Below are positions 45,237 to 54,620 of a DNA stretch of 64,000 bases, piece by piece. Made by a program: the position numbers and the translations under genes. The DNA is from Paenibacillus kobensis NBRC 15729 (GTDB lineage Bacteria > Bacillota > Bacilli > Paenibacillales > Paenibacillaceae). Below the pieces are notes generated by a model, which had not been told where the DNA came from, searched no databases, and saw only the letters and a list, made by a program, of their open reading frames with translations. The DNA lies in contig NZ_BILZ01000012.1 in assembly GCF_004000825.1 (NCBI RefSeq), positions 1 to 64,000 of the forward strand, written 5' to 3'. Numbering within the stretch: the stretch's first letter is position 1; each line of letters starts with the position of its first letter.

Positions 45237-46118
45237 TTAATTATTATAGTAAGAATACACGGCGCCGTACAAAGCGGCCCGATTGCCCAGCTTCGCCGCT
45301 TGCAGCGCGGTTGTTGAAAACCCGTCAGGAAGATATTCGCTCATATGCGATTCGATCCGGTCCATCAGAAATGACTTCTGCTCGGATACCGCTCCGCCAA
45401 CGACGATCATCGACGGATCGAACGTCAGCACAATGTCGGCGAGCCCTCTCGCGATTTGCTCGGTCCAGCTGTCGATCAGCCGGTTGCTCGCCTCTTCTCC
45501 CGCCCGCGCCAGCTCGAACAGCTCGCGGCCCGATCCGTCGAAGCCCGGCACCTCGTGCGCCGCCCGTCTCATTAATGCCGACATGGAAGCCCGCTGCTCA
45601 TAGGTCGTGCCCGTCGTCTTATCGAACAGCGTATGGCCGATTTCGCCTGCTCTGCTGCTGTGGCCGGTAACGAGCTGGCCGCCGATGAACAGCGCTCCGC
45701 CGATGCCGGTGCCGAGTGCGACGCAGAAGAAGTGATCGCAGCCTTGCGCGGCTCCCTTCCAATGCTCACCGAGCGCGGCCGCATTCACATCGTTAGCAAT
45801 GAAAGCCGGCAGCCCGTAGCGCTGCCCGATCAGCTGCTTCAGATTCGTGCCGGCATAGCTTGGCAGCGTCTCTCCCGCATACAGAATCTCGCCGCTGCGC
45901 GGATCGACGACGCCCGCTGTGCTGATGCCGATTCCCTGGATGTCGTCGAACAAGAAGCGCATACGGTCAATAATGTCATACACCGCTTCGGGGATGCGGA
46001 CATCTGCCTGGCCCTTGGGCGTCGCGACCGATTGGTGAAATACGATGCCCGCTTCATCGTCAAGGACGGCGAATTTGATTGAGGTGCCGCCGATATCGAT
46101 TGCGAGATACCGTTTCAT
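45237..46118 (-). CDS. nanK: ROK-family kinase, probable N-acetylmannosamine kinase
   Basis: Phosphorylates ManNAc at C6. The phosphate-binding motif DIGGTSIKFAVL is at about residues 6-17, the sugar and catalytic region is NDVNAAALGEH, and ALGTGIGGALFI follows. The cysteine cluster that binds structural zinc in many ROK proteins is absent after GEIGHTLF; zinc-free NanK proteins are known in some Gram-positives. The 293-residue length is normal. It sits between the transporter and nanA. Confidence 0.9.
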   Translation of the reverse strand: MKRYLAIDIGGTSIKFAVLDDEAGIVFHQSVATPKGQADVRIPEAVYDIIDRMRFLFDDIQGIGISTAGVVDPRSGEILYAGETLPSYAGTNLKQLIGQRYGLPAFIANDVNAAALGEHWKGAAQGCDHFFCVALGTGIGGALFIGGQLVTGHSSRAGEIGHTLFDKTTGTTYEQRASMSALMRRAAHEVPGFDGSGRELFELARAGEEASNRLIDSWTEQIARGLADIVLTFDPSMIVVGGAVSEQKSFLMDRIESHMSEYLPDGFSTTALQAAKLGNRAALYGAVYSYYNN

Positions 46119-46134
46119 CGCTCATCCCCCCCCG

Positions 46135-46977
46135 TTATTCCTTCACGGCGCCGATTGAGATGCCGCGTGTGAAATATTGCTGGAACAGAATGAAGATAAG
46201 CAGCATCGGAATGGCCGCGACAGTCGCACCTGCCATTTTGTAGGCAAAGTTAGGATTTAGATCCTGCATGAGCGTCGCAATGCCCACCATCAACGTTTTA
46301 CTGTTCTTCTCTTGTCCGACAACGAGCTGCCACAGGTAGTCGTTCCATACTTGGACGAAGTTCAAAATAAACAACGCACCGATACCCGGTTTCACGATCG
46401 GAAGTATAACCTGCAGGAACGTCCGCACTTCGCCAGCTCCGTCGATTCGGGCTGCTTCGCGAAGCGCGTCCGGCGCGCTGTCGAAGAAGCCCTTAAGCAA
46501 GAAGACGCCGAATGCGATAGCAACGTTGGGCCAGATCATGCCGTACAAGCTGTTGACCAGACCAAGCTGCTGCGTAAGTCTGAACAGCGGTACGATCATC
46601 ACTTCCTTCGGCACCATCATGCTGGAGACGAACATGATGAAGATCACGTTTCTCCCTTTGAAGCGAAGCTTAGAGAACGCATAAGCCGCCATTGCGCTTG
46701 AGACGACGACCAGCACGGTCGACAGGCCTGCCACGTACAAGCTGTTGAACGTCCAGCGAAGCGCCGGCTGGTTCTGGAACACTTCGTTATAATTGGCGAA
46801 CGTGAACGACTTGGGCCACCAGTCCGGCGGCATCTTAATCACGTCGGAGCTGTTTTTGAGCGAGCTCGTGAACAGCCAGTACAACGGGAATAAATTCAGT
46901 ATCGCGAAAAAGATAATGACGGTATTGGAGACGACGTCATAGACTTCCCTTTTTTTAACCGGTTTCACTGGTTGCAT
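46135..46977 (-). CDS. Carbohydrate ABC transporter permease, MalG type
   Basis: Inner-membrane permease of 280 residues with about six helices. The ATPase-docking EAA loop reads EAARIDGAGEVRTFLQVILP. It lies 11 bases after the other permease. In this operon it should import sialic acid or a related amino sugar. No ATPase gene is present, so a shared MsmX-like ATPase is expected to serve it, as usual in this group. Confidence 0.92.
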   Translation of the reverse strand: MQPVKPVKKREVYDVVSNTVIIFFAILNLFPLYWLFTSSLKNSSDVIKMPPDWWPKSFTFANYNEVFQNQPALRWTFNSLYVAGLSTVLVVVSSAMAAYAFSKLRFKGRNVIFIMFVSSMMVPKEVMIVPLFRLTQQLGLVNSLYGMIWPNVAIAFGVFLLKGFFDSAPDALREAARIDGAGEVRTFLQVILPIVKPGIGALFILNFVQVWNDYLWQLVVGQEKNSKTLMVGIATLMQDLNPNFAYKMAGATVAAIPMLLIFILFQQYFTRGISIGAVKE

Positions 46978-46988
46978 CGTTATCCTCC

Positions 46989-47864
46989 TTACTTCTCTTT
47001 GAACATCGCTCTGAGCTGAGGCACCGATAACATCAGCGTAATGATGAACATAATAACCCCTACAGCGGATGCGACGCCAAGCTGGTTATACTTGAACGCA
47101 TTGTTGTAAAGGTAATACATCATCGTAACGGTCGCGTTGTTCGGTCCCCCGCCGGTCAGCATCTGTATGACAACGAATATTTTCAGAACAGCAATGATGT
47201 TGATGATCGAAATATAGATCGTTGTCGGCTTGACGAGCGGAATCAAGATTTGGAAGATAACTCTCAAGCGGCTTGCACCGTCTACTTCGGCCGCCTCGAA
47301 CAAATCTTTGGGAACGCCGATCATGGACGCGATATATAGGATGATCGCCTGGCCGACATTGGTCGCAAAAGTAACGAAGATGACGACCGGCAATACCGTG
47401 TTTTTGTTGCCAAGTAGATTGAATGTGCTGAAGTGCATCTCGCGTGCGGTAAACGAAATTAATCCGTTAGCCGGGTTGAGCAGAAAGCCCCACACCATGC
47501 TCATGACGACCATCGATACCATGACCGGGATGTAATAGCTTCCCCGGATGAAGGATACGTACTTCGCGTTCTTGTCGAACACGGCGGATGATACGAACAG
47601 GGCGAAGCCTACAGTCAGAATAACGATAAAGACAACAAATACGACTGTGTTGAAGATCGATTTAAAAAACACGGGATCATGGAACAGCGTGGAATAGTTT
47701 TGAAAGCCGACGAACGTTTCCTGCTTGTATTGGATCTTATAAAGACTAAGCCTCATGCCTTCCAGAATCGGATAGACGATAAAAATAAGAAACAGGAGCA
47801 GCTGCGGCAAAATGAACAGATAGCCCGTTACGTTTTCCTTCCAAACCTGATTGCGTAGTTTCAT
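46989..47864 (-). CDS. Carbohydrate ABC transporter permease, MalF type
   Basis: 291 residues, six predicted helices, EAA loop EAAEVDGASRLRVIFQILIP. The N-terminus FILPQLLLFLIFIVYPILEG is typical of this family. It is preceded by the substrate-binding protein gene after 130 bp and followed closely by the second permease. Confidence 0.92.
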   Translation of the reverse strand: MKLRNQVWKENVTGYLFILPQLLLFLIFIVYPILEGMRLSLYKIQYKQETFVGFQNYSTLFHDPVFFKSIFNTVVFVVFIVILTVGFALFVSSAVFDKNAKYVSFIRGSYYIPVMVSMVVMSMVWGFLLNPANGLISFTAREMHFSTFNLLGNKNTVLPVVIFVTFATNVGQAIILYIASMIGVPKDLFEAAEVDGASRLRVIFQILIPLVKPTTIYISIINIIAVLKIFVVIQMLTGGGPNNATVTMMYYLYNNAFKYNQLGVASAVGVIMFIITLMLSVPQLRAMFKEK

Positions 47865-47994
47865 GGTTATCCGTTCCCTTTCTTATTCGGCTCCCGCCGC
47901 ACAGAGCGGCGGAAGGCCGAGTATTGATTCTTAACGGCATTGCTTGGGCAGGGGACGTTACCCGCTCTTCGGTTGGTCCGCGGCGCTAAGGCGC

Positions 47995-49413
47995 CTACTT
48001 GCTGATAACCGAGCTGTCCTTCGCCTTTTGAATAACGGCATTGCCCTTGGACTCATAATCCTTAACGGCCTGCTCCGGCGATTTCTCGCCGACGTACATA
48101 GCCTGCAGTTCCGGATAAAGCACTTGCCGAAGCTCGCTGTAGCCAGGCACGTTGCCCGTGAAGCTGAACATGTGGGATGCATTGGCGCCATAAGCAGCGA
48201 ACAGCGGGTATTGATCCTTCAGCTCGTTAACGACCGAAGTTCTGACCGGCACACTGTTCTTCGATGCTTGGACAAGCTCTGGATCGCTGGAGAAAAATTG
48301 GACGAAGTCTTTGGCAACTTCCGTCTTCGTTGCGTCACCGGTTTTGAATACGCTAGCGCCTACTACATACGTAAAGGTGAGCGGATTGCCGGTTACGGAC
48401 GGAATATTAGCCAGGCGTACATCGAATTTCGGCGATTTGCCTGCGTTCATATCAGCCTTGGCATTATTGTACAGAATCGAGTTCGTGAAGCTGACCGCAA
48501 GCTGCTGGTTCTGGAACATCGCGTTCGCATCGTTCGACGATACGGACTCGGCGCCAGGGTTCGTATAGCCTGCATCATAGATGCTCTTCATCCATTGCGC
48601 CGCTTTTACGCCTTTGTCATCGTTAAGCACGATATTGCCGTTCGCGTTGAAGAACGAGTTGCCGAACGAGCGAAGATAAGCCAGATTCCATGTGTCGCCT
48701 TGGTTATTGAGCGCATAGAGAGCCATCGGATAAGCGTTCGGATATTTATCCTTAGGCAGCTTTTCCTTCAGCGTCTTCAGAATGGTGTTGTACTCGTCCA
48801 TCGTCCACGTCTTGATTTCGTTCTCGCCGCCGACGAAGGTCTCGAGGCCTGCGGCCTTGAACATATCGGCGTTGTATACGAGCGTACCCGGGTTATGCGA
48901 GAACGGATAGAAGTAGATGTCCTTGTTGTTGCCGAACGTTACATTGTCCCAGTAGCCTTGCTCGATATCTTTCTTCGCTGCATCGTCGACGATGTCATTG
49001 AGTGGTACCAATGCACCGCGATGAGCATAGTCGCCCATTGCAAAAACGCTTTCAAAGAAAATATCAGGAGGCGTTCCGCCATTAAGGTTGACATTCAGCA
49101 GCTCGTCCCGCTGATCGCCGGCTACGACCTGGACATTGACCTTTACATCGTACTTGCTGTATTGCTTGGCGAATTTATCGGCCGCATACTTGAAGAAACT
49201 GTCGTAGTCCGCATCTGGCTCCGTCGCGTCGAGTACGCCTTTCCATTGCGGCGTAAGCCACAGCGAGATGTCGACCTTCTTCTTGCCGCTTGCTGCGGTG
49301 CCGTTATTCTGACTCGTATCCGTTCCTGCCGAGTTGCTGGAGCAGCCGGCCAGGACGGCAATGACAAGCAGGAATGTACAGATTGCCGACAAGCGCTTGC
49401 GTTTGTTGAACAT
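47995..49413 (-). CDS. Extracellular sugar-binding lipoprotein of the ABC transporter
   Basis: 472-residue family 1 solute-binding protein anchored by lipid: the signal peptide ends in a lipobox with the acylated Cys24 (VLAGCSS). The Ser/Asn/Thr-rich linker is followed by the mature domain (ISLWLTPQWKG). GGGGGAA precedes the ATG at 49413; an upstream start at 49443 would spoil the signal peptide. Genomic position suggests sialic acid as substrate; sequence alone does not decide that. Confidence 0.9.
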   Translation of the reverse strand: MFNKRKRLSAICTFLLVIAVLAGCSSNSAGTDTSQNNGTAASGKKKVDISLWLTPQWKGVLDATEPDADYDSFFKYAADKFAKQYSKYDVKVNVQVVAGDQRDELLNVNLNGGTPPDIFFESVFAMGDYAHRGALVPLNDIVDDAAKKDIEQGYWDNVTFGNNKDIYFYPFSHNPGTLVYNADMFKAAGLETFVGGENEIKTWTMDEYNTILKTLKEKLPKDKYPNAYPMALYALNNQGDTWNLAYLRSFGNSFFNANGNIVLNDDKGVKAAQWMKSIYDAGYTNPGAESVSSNDANAMFQNQQLAVSFTNSILYNNAKADMNAGKSPKFDVRLANIPSVTGNPLTFTYVVGASVFKTGDATKTEVAKDFVQFFSSDPELVQASKNSVPVRTSVVNELKDQYPLFAAYGANASHMFSFTGNVPGYSELRQVLYPELQAMYVGEKSPEQAVKDYESKGNAVIQKAKDSSVISK

Positions 49414-49453
49414 AGATGATTTCCCCCTTGAATATCTTGTCACTTCGTACGCT

Positions 49454-49945
49454 TCAATCCGTTCTTATGAAATACGATAACAATGACACCTTCGCCTTGA
49501 TGACGATCTTCCGAAGATCGGAAGCCGTCGAGGCCGTCAGACACGGACGGTGGATGTCGTCGGGAAAGAGCACCATATACATGCCCGGACGCAGCGTAAC
49601 CATCATCTCGTCTTGAAGCTCGCCGTACAATGCGCAATCGTTCTCCGCATCGTATGGCTGAACCGGAATGCTCATACCGTCGTCCCGCTTCCAGCCGATA
49701 ATCTCTTCTCCATGCAGCACGTAATGTATATCGAGGTACTGTTCATGTTTCTCGGCAGGCTGCTCTTCCTTCTGCTTCGTCTTCAGCTGCATGAGCCGTG
49801 CGTACATTTCCTCGCCCCAGATGGGGTGAACGCCCTCTTCCAGTGTGCCCGTTTCCTGCCGGACCAAATAATCGATCGCCCGGCTTATGACGGGGTGCAT
49901 CCATTGACGCTGAATGTCCCAATGATCGACGGATCCTATAATCAT
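49454..49945 (-). CDS. yhcH: YhcH/YjgK/YiaL family protein, putative sialic acid anomerase
   Basis: 163-residue cupin-like beta protein. Family signatures are KHEQYLDIHYVLHGEE and the C-terminal MYMVLFPDDIHRPC. A homologous protein in E. coli (NanQ) interconverts sialic-acid anomers, and the gene recurs in nan operons. It is the first gene of this operon, 40 bases before the binding-protein gene. Its presence strongly supports sialic acid as the substrate. Confidence 0.9.
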   Translation of the reverse strand: MIIGSVDHWDIQRQWMHPVISRAIDYLVRQETGTLEEGVHPIWGEEMYARLMQLKTKQKEEQPAEKHEQYLDIHYVLHGEEIIGWKRDDGMSIPVQPYDAENDCALYGELQDEMMVTLRPGMYMVLFPDDIHRPCLTASTASDLRKIVIKAKVSLLSYFIRTD

Positions 49946-50200
49946 GTCGCTCTATCCTCCTCTTCCAAAGGTGACGAAACGATCCGTGCCGATGAGCGTT
50001 GATGCAGCGCGATGGCTGTGTTCCACGCTAGCTTGTTCGGATGGCTTCTACGCCAATTATATAGCGATGAAAACGCCTCCAATAGGAACAGAGTTAAGGA
50101 CATTTATTCAACATTTTTGGATTCGTTGCGAATATTCACGATTTTACGAATCATTGTTCACGATCTTTTGAATGCGCTTACAACTCCAATAATCAAAGAA
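49946..50200 (-). promoter_or_regulatory. Control region of the sialic-acid operon
   Basis: TTCACGAT occurs twice in the same orientation, at 50135-50142 and 50157-50164, 22 bp apart, about two helical turns. This is the usual layout for AraC-type activators, such as the neighbouring response regulator. At 50169-50182 (minus) TGTAAGCGCATTCA matches the catabolite-response consensus TGWNANCGNTNWCA except at one position. I could not fix the -35/-10 boxes. The rest of the stretch shows no gene. Confidence 0.5.
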
Positions 50201-50201
50201 T

Positions 50202-50234
50202 AGCCTCCTCGTCTTTTTAGAGAGGGAGGCTTTA
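50202..50234 (-). terminator. Hairpin after the response-regulator gene
   Basis: AGCCTCCTC and GAGGGAGGCT form an imperfect 9-10-bp stem about 40 bases after the minus-strand response-regulator gene. The T-rich tract is short. Confidence 0.6.
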
Positions 50235-50274
50235 TACGCAGCTGCATGACACTCAGCAAAATAAGAGAGACAGA

Positions 50275-51519
50275 CTATTGCTTTTGCCTTTGTGCGCGAT
50301 ATTTTTGGGGACTGGCACCCTTTAGCTTTTTGAATATCCGCCCGAAATAATTAATGTTCTCGTAGCCGACTTGCTCTGCGATCGTATAGCTAGGCAGGCT
50401 CGTTTCTTCCAAATACGCCGCTGCCTGATCAATTCGCTTGACGTTGATCCAATCCGTAAATCCTAAGCCCGTCTCCTTCTTGAAAATGGTGCTCAAATAG
50501 CTCTCGCTCATATTGATCATGTCTGCAGCTTGCTTTAGTGATATATCCTGCGCAATATTCGCAGACATGTAATCCAGCAAACGCTTGATGTCCTCGCGCG
50601 CGGGCTCGCGCGGTGCCGGCTCCGTCAGCTTCTCCCTAAACGCCTCATAGAAATCAGCCGCAGCCGCCCAATCCGCTAGCAGCCCGCTCGTCTCCGCATG
50701 CAGCGTTATGCCAAGCAACCGGTTCGATGCATTCACTAATTGACTTACCGCTCGCTCCAGCTCATGCGGCCGTTCAGAATTGGCAACGGAATCCGGCGCT
50801 TGTTCAGCCTGTTCCGGCCTTGCCAGTAGAGCGGCCATTTCACCTTCGCGGATCGGCACCGGACGACTGTCTAATACGGCAGCAAGCTCGGATTCGATCA
50901 AATGCTCCAGCAGCCGCGTAACCGATTGCTCCAATTCCCCATCCCGCCTGCTCTTAATGCCCAGCATAAGAAGATAACGGCCGGGAGGCAGCTCTTCTCC
51001 TTGTACCGAATGACCCAACAACCGAATGGTCAACTGCTCCGCCATTCGCTCCCGGCGGCTTTCATACGCAGACGCAGGAGCCTCCGATCCCTCCAAGCCT
51101 TGGCTGACAGCATCCGCTGCTGGCTTCCGTTCCCGTTTCTCGGCCAGCTTGCGCGAAGCCTCGACGAGCAGCTCCAGCAGCTCGGACGGCTTCATCGACG
51201 TTTTGAGCAAATAATCCTCCACGCCCAGCTTCATCGCCTTGCGCACATACTCAAACTCATTATGGCTGCTTAATACGATGATAAGCGTATTCGGGTAGCG
51301 ATGCTTCACAGCCTCGATTAACGCAAGTCCGTCCATGCGCGGCATGACGATATCGGTCAGCAAAATATCCGGCGCCTGCCGCTCCATTAGTTCAAGCGCC
51401 TTCTCGCCGTCGGCAGCGTCGCCGATATATTCGAAATCATGCTCCTCCCAGTCAATCAGCGATTTGACTCCAAGGCGCACCAACAGCTCGTCGTCGACCA
51501 GCATCACTTTCAGCTTCAC
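50275..51519 (-). CDS. Response regulator with AraC-type DNA-binding domain (YesN-like)
   Basis: 414 residues: a receiver domain at about 1-120 with phosphoacceptor Asp56 (LLTDIVMPRMDG) and Lys of LLKTSMKP, a variable middle, and an AraC double helix-turn-helix at about 310-410 (SLKQAADMINMSESYLSTIFKKETG, and YTIAEQVGYENINYFGRIFKKLKGASPQKYR). It overlaps the sensor kinase gene by 4 bases. Such pairs in this group usually control an adjacent sugar operon, here the sialic-acid operon just downstream. Confidence 0.93.
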   Translation of the reverse strand: MKLKVMLVDDELLVRLGVKSLIDWEEHDFEYIGDAADGEKALELMERQAPDILLTDIVMPRMDGLALIEAVKHRYPNTLIIVLSSHNEFEYVRKAMKLGVEDYLLKTSMKPSELLELLVEASRKLAEKRERKPAADAVSQGLEGSEAPASAYESRRERMAEQLTIRLLGHSVQGEELPPGRYLLMLGIKSRRDGELEQSVTRLLEHLIESELAAVLDSRPVPIREGEMAALLARPEQAEQAPDSVANSERPHELERAVSQLVNASNRLLGITLHAETSGLLADWAAAADFYEAFREKLTEPAPREPAREDIKRLLDYMSANIAQDISLKQAADMINMSESYLSTIFKKETGLGFTDWINVKRIDQAAAYLEETSLPSYTIAEQVGYENINYFGRIFKKLKGASPQKYRAQRQKQ

Positions 51520-53300
51520 GTTTCATCCCCCCTATTCGCGCGGCAAAGCGGCAGCACATACTGGATCGTGGTGCCTTCTCCCGGTGTACTGAATATGCGG
51601 ATACCATATTGTTCTCCATATTGCAGCCGCAAACGGTCATGCACATTTTTGATCCCGATTCGCTCCGGCAGCGGGTTCGCATCCGATGCTTCGCCGGACA
51701 GGCGTTGCCGAATCTCCTCCAACCGCTCCGGCGGCATGCCGACGCCGTTATCCGAGATATCCAGCACGAAGCACCGCTCCGCTTCGTAGGCTCTGACCGC
51801 AATCCGCCCCGCTTCGCTTGAGGACTCGATACCGTGCATCAGACTGTTCTCGATCGCCGGCTGAAGCATGATCTGAATGACCTCTTGGTCCATCAGATCG
51901 TCCGGCACGTCAATCGTCATCTCGGTATCGTGATATTTCATTCGCATCAGACCCATGTAATTTCCAATGTAGTCGAGCTCCTGCTTGAGAGAAGTGAGGC
52001 TTCCCCCTCTGCCGATGCTTCCTTCCAGGATCCCGCCAAGATTGGAGAGCATGTCCCCAACCTCTTCGTTATTGCGAATATAGGCCATCCACTTGATATT
52101 GTTGATCGTATTTAACAAAAAATGAGGATTGATCTGCGCCTGCAGCGCCCGAAAACGCATATCCTCCTTTTGCTCATATTCCTCCTTTACCCGGATCAGC
52201 AGCCCGCGTATTTCTTTCACCATCCGGTTGTAGGTTTCTATGAGCGAAGCGATCTCCTGCGGACCCGACACGGATAGCGTCGAGTGAAAGCCCTTTTCCT
52301 CCAGTTCACGCATTCGCTTCCTCAGCAGCTTCAACGGTTTAGAAATACCGTACGAAATCGAGAACGTAATGAGCAGGAATACGATAAAAATGAGAATAAA
52401 CAAGACAAGATTCGTATGGCGGATATCGAAAATTTCTTTGAATACGGTGTCGTAAGGCACCAACTGAACGATTTTCCACCCGTTTATCCCAATCGTGCCG
52501 TGATTGACTATCCATTTTTCCCCGTTCTTCTCGAAAATTTCTTGGCCGTTCTTGCTCGTTCTGACCATGTCCATATAGCTATCGCTAGCTAGGCTTTGAC
52601 CAACCATCGTTTTGGTTAGACTGGAGACGACCGTCCCCTTCTGATCCACGAGGTAAACCTCGCCTTTCAGACCAACGAGATACCTCCGCAAATCCATCTC
52701 GGATACGCTGAATGCAACCATCCCGATATTACGTGCTGATTGGAGCTCCGTAATCGTTTTTACCAATGTAATGATGGGCTTGCGGTCCAAATAAAGCCGT
52801 TCGTTGTAGTTGAACATCCATTTCTGCTGATAGGGCTTGCCAAACATCTGCTTGTACCAAGCTGCGCCAACATATTGCTGATGAAGCTCCTCCGGCAAAT
52901 AGCTCGTGCTGAGCCATCGGCCCTCCCGGTCGAACAGCGTTACATACGTATTGGTGAAATAGGAGCTGTACAGCCGGTTCAATACCGTGTCGTTCAACCG
53001 CAGCTTCTCGTACGGCGTGAACGACTCCGGCTCTTTAAGCAGCTTGGTAATGCTCGGATTGGTTGCAATGTCGACGGAAGACCGGAGCATATCCTCCAGG
53101 AACAGCCCAATGTTCAGGTTAACAAGATACAGCGACTCCTGGGCAGAGCTGCCGATTTTACGCTCAATGACGTTTTCCAACGTTTTATTCATCCAATTAA
53201 ATGTGATAATAAATGGAATAATAAGGAATATCAAGGTTGAAATGAATATTTTATTGCGTATAGAGTTCCAGCGGCCATTAAAATATTGCAAAAACCGCAT
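51516..53300 (-). CDS. Membrane sensor histidine kinase (YesM-like)
   Basis: 594 residues: membrane helix at about 17-38, extracellular sensing domain to about 285, second helix at about 290-315, HAMP linker, then the His_kinase domain with phosphoacceptor His in AQINPHFLLNTINNIKW. The ATPase region has LDISDNGVGMPPE and GIKNVHDRLRL. The DHp type is characteristic of LytS/YesM kinases. The ligand is probably a sugar or a sugar-loaded binding protein. Confidence 0.93.
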   Translation of the reverse strand: MRFLQYFNGRWNSIRNKIFISTLIFLIIPFIITFNWMNKTLENVIERKIGSSAQESLYLVNLNIGLFLEDMLRSSVDIATNPSITKLLKEPESFTPYEKLRLNDTVLNRLYSSYFTNTYVTLFDREGRWLSTSYLPEELHQQYVGAAWYKQMFGKPYQQKWMFNYNERLYLDRKPIITLVKTITELQSARNIGMVAFSVSEMDLRRYLVGLKGEVYLVDQKGTVVSSLTKTMVGQSLASDSYMDMVRTSKNGQEIFEKNGEKWIVNHGTIGINGWKIVQLVPYDTVFKEIFDIRHTNLVLFILIFIVFLLITFSISYGISKPLKLLRKRMRELEEKGFHSTLSVSGPQEIASLIETYNRMVKEIRGLLIRVKEEYEQKEDMRFRALQAQINPHFLLNTINNIKWMAYIRNNEEVGDMLSNLGGILEGSIGRGGSLTSLKQELDYIGNYMGLMRMKYHDTEMTIDVPDDLMDQEVIQIMLQPAIENSLMHGIESSSEAGRIAVRAYEAERCFVLDISDNGVGMPPERLEEIRQRLSGEASDANPLPERIGIKNVHDRLRLQYGEQYGIRIFSTPGEGTTIQYVLPLCRANRGDET

Positions 53301-53481
53301 TGAATCAACCCCCTCCGATAAAATCCACCCTCTTTATTAGCTATTATTATATATTTAATTTTTGTATTTAGCATTACTTCACAGCTTCGATTCAAAGCGG
53401 ATACTATTGTTATCGTTCCCAATCAGCGGGGACATTAATGAAACCTGCGCTTGAGGCAGCGCCGATACCGGACGCAAATAA

Positions 53482-53515
53482 AAGGCTTGGCCTGCCAGGA
53501 GGCAGACCAAGCCTT
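53482..53515 (-). terminator. Terminator after the 66-residue gene
   Basis: AAGGCTTGG and CCAAGCCTT enclose a second stem (CCTGCC / GGCAG). It lies about 40 bases after the minus-strand gene and also between it and the kinase promoter region. Confidence 0.65.
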
Positions 53516-53557
53516 GTGATATAAAGATACGCCCTAAACCGGTTCCGTGCTGTAATG

Positions 53558-53758
53558 TTAGCGCGTGCTGAGTATTTCCATCGCTGCTTTGAATTGCTTT
53601 CTCGTTAAGATCATTTCATCTTTTCCATAGATCGTGATGACTCCGTAGTGGCGAATGATCGAGATGACATCAAGTATAGTGGATGCGACAACCTCATGAT
53701 CAGGTGAAGCAACCATCCCCTCGAACGATTTGTAATTATGATCGAATATTTTGAACAA
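53558..53758 (-). CDS. Small protein of unknown function (66 residues)
   Basis: It starts at a TTG at 53758 with GGGGGAG 9 bases upstream and ends near a terminator, so it looks like a real gene. The sequence predicts a short alpha/beta protein (VVASTILDVISIIRHYGVITIYG, then a basic helix). I recognise no family. Confidence 0.6.
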   Translation of the reverse strand: MFKIFDHNYKSFEGMVASPDHEVVASTILDVISIIRHYGVITIYGKDEMILTRKQFKAAMEILSTR

Positions 53759-53960
53759 ACCGTATTTCTCCCCCTGGTCTATAGTCTATTGTTTATTCTT
53801 GGTAAGAAGATTATAAAATGAAAGCATACTCATAAAAACCTAACAAATTAAAGATGTATCCCTACATTGTTAACTATGTAGTAACATATGGTTAGCGTCT
53901 ATCCGCGATTAAGGCTCCCCATCATTCGCAATGTAGCCGTTCCCGGTTAGAAAACAACTT

Positions 53961-53991
53961 AAAAAAAGCCATCCAATATGGGATGACTTTT
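53961..53991 (-). terminator. Terminator of the cotJ operon
   Basis: On the minus strand AAAAGTCATCC and GGATGGCTTTT form a stem with one mismatch and a T-run of seven. It lies 33 bases beyond the cotJC stop codon. Confidence 0.75.
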
Positions 53992-54023
53992 CCTAGTTTT
54001 GAGCTGACTTGTTCTTCGAAGTC

Positions 54024-54593
54024 TTAGAATACTTTCTTCGTTGCCCGATCTTCTTTAATGATCTCGACCGCTTCCTTGAAGCGAAGCGCATGCACGATCT
54101 CCCGCTCCCGCAGAAACTTCAAGCTGTCCTGCAGATCTACGTCGTCGGTCATATCAATGAGCCACTGATACGTCGCCCGCGCCTTCTCCTCCGCCGCGAT
54201 ATCCTCATACAGATCGGCGAGCGGGTCACCCTTGGCCTGTATGTAGGCAGCCGTCCACGGCACTCCGGAGGAATTCGTGTACATCATTCCGTTGTCATGC
54301 TGCGCATAATTGGAACCAAGACCCGCAGCCTTCATCTGATCAACGCTCGCATCCTTCGTCAGCTTATACACCATCGTGGCAATCATCTCGAGATGGGCAA
54401 ATTCCTCCGTCCCGATATCCGTTAGCAGCCCAATGACCTTATCGGGAATCGAATACCGCTGGTTCAAGTATCGAAGCGCAGCGGCTAATTCTCCGTCCGC
54501 CCCGCCGTATTGCTCCAGCAGAAACTTGGCCATCATCGGATCGCATTTGCTGACACGTACCGGGTACTGCAGCTTTTTATCATAAATCCACAT
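54024..54593 (-). CDS. cotJC: Spore coat protein CotJC, manganese-catalase family
   Basis: 189-residue ferritin-like protein of the Mn-catalase family, found in the spore coat. The four-helix metal-binding pattern is visible: ADGELAAALRYL, EEFAHLEM, EEKARATYQW and EREIVHALRF. The typical GVPWTAAYI segment is present. It is the last gene of cotJABC, transcribed in the mother cell by sigma-E in B. subtilis. Confidence 0.93.
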   Translation of the reverse strand: MWIYDKKLQYPVRVSKCDPMMAKFLLEQYGGADGELAAALRYLNQRYSIPDKVIGLLTDIGTEEFAHLEMIATMVYKLTKDASVDQMKAAGLGSNYAQHDNGMMYTNSSGVPWTAAYIQAKGDPLADLYEDIAAEEKARATYQWLIDMTDDVDLQDSLKFLREREIVHALRFKEAVEIIKEDRATKKVF

Positions 54594-54620
54594 CTCCTGG
54601 CACCCCCTCCCGATTCAGCA

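Noticed and set aside
47944-49419. A 491-codon plus-strand frame opposite the sugar-binding protein gene
   Set aside because: Antisense shadow; the minus strand has a signal peptide, a lipobox and operon context.
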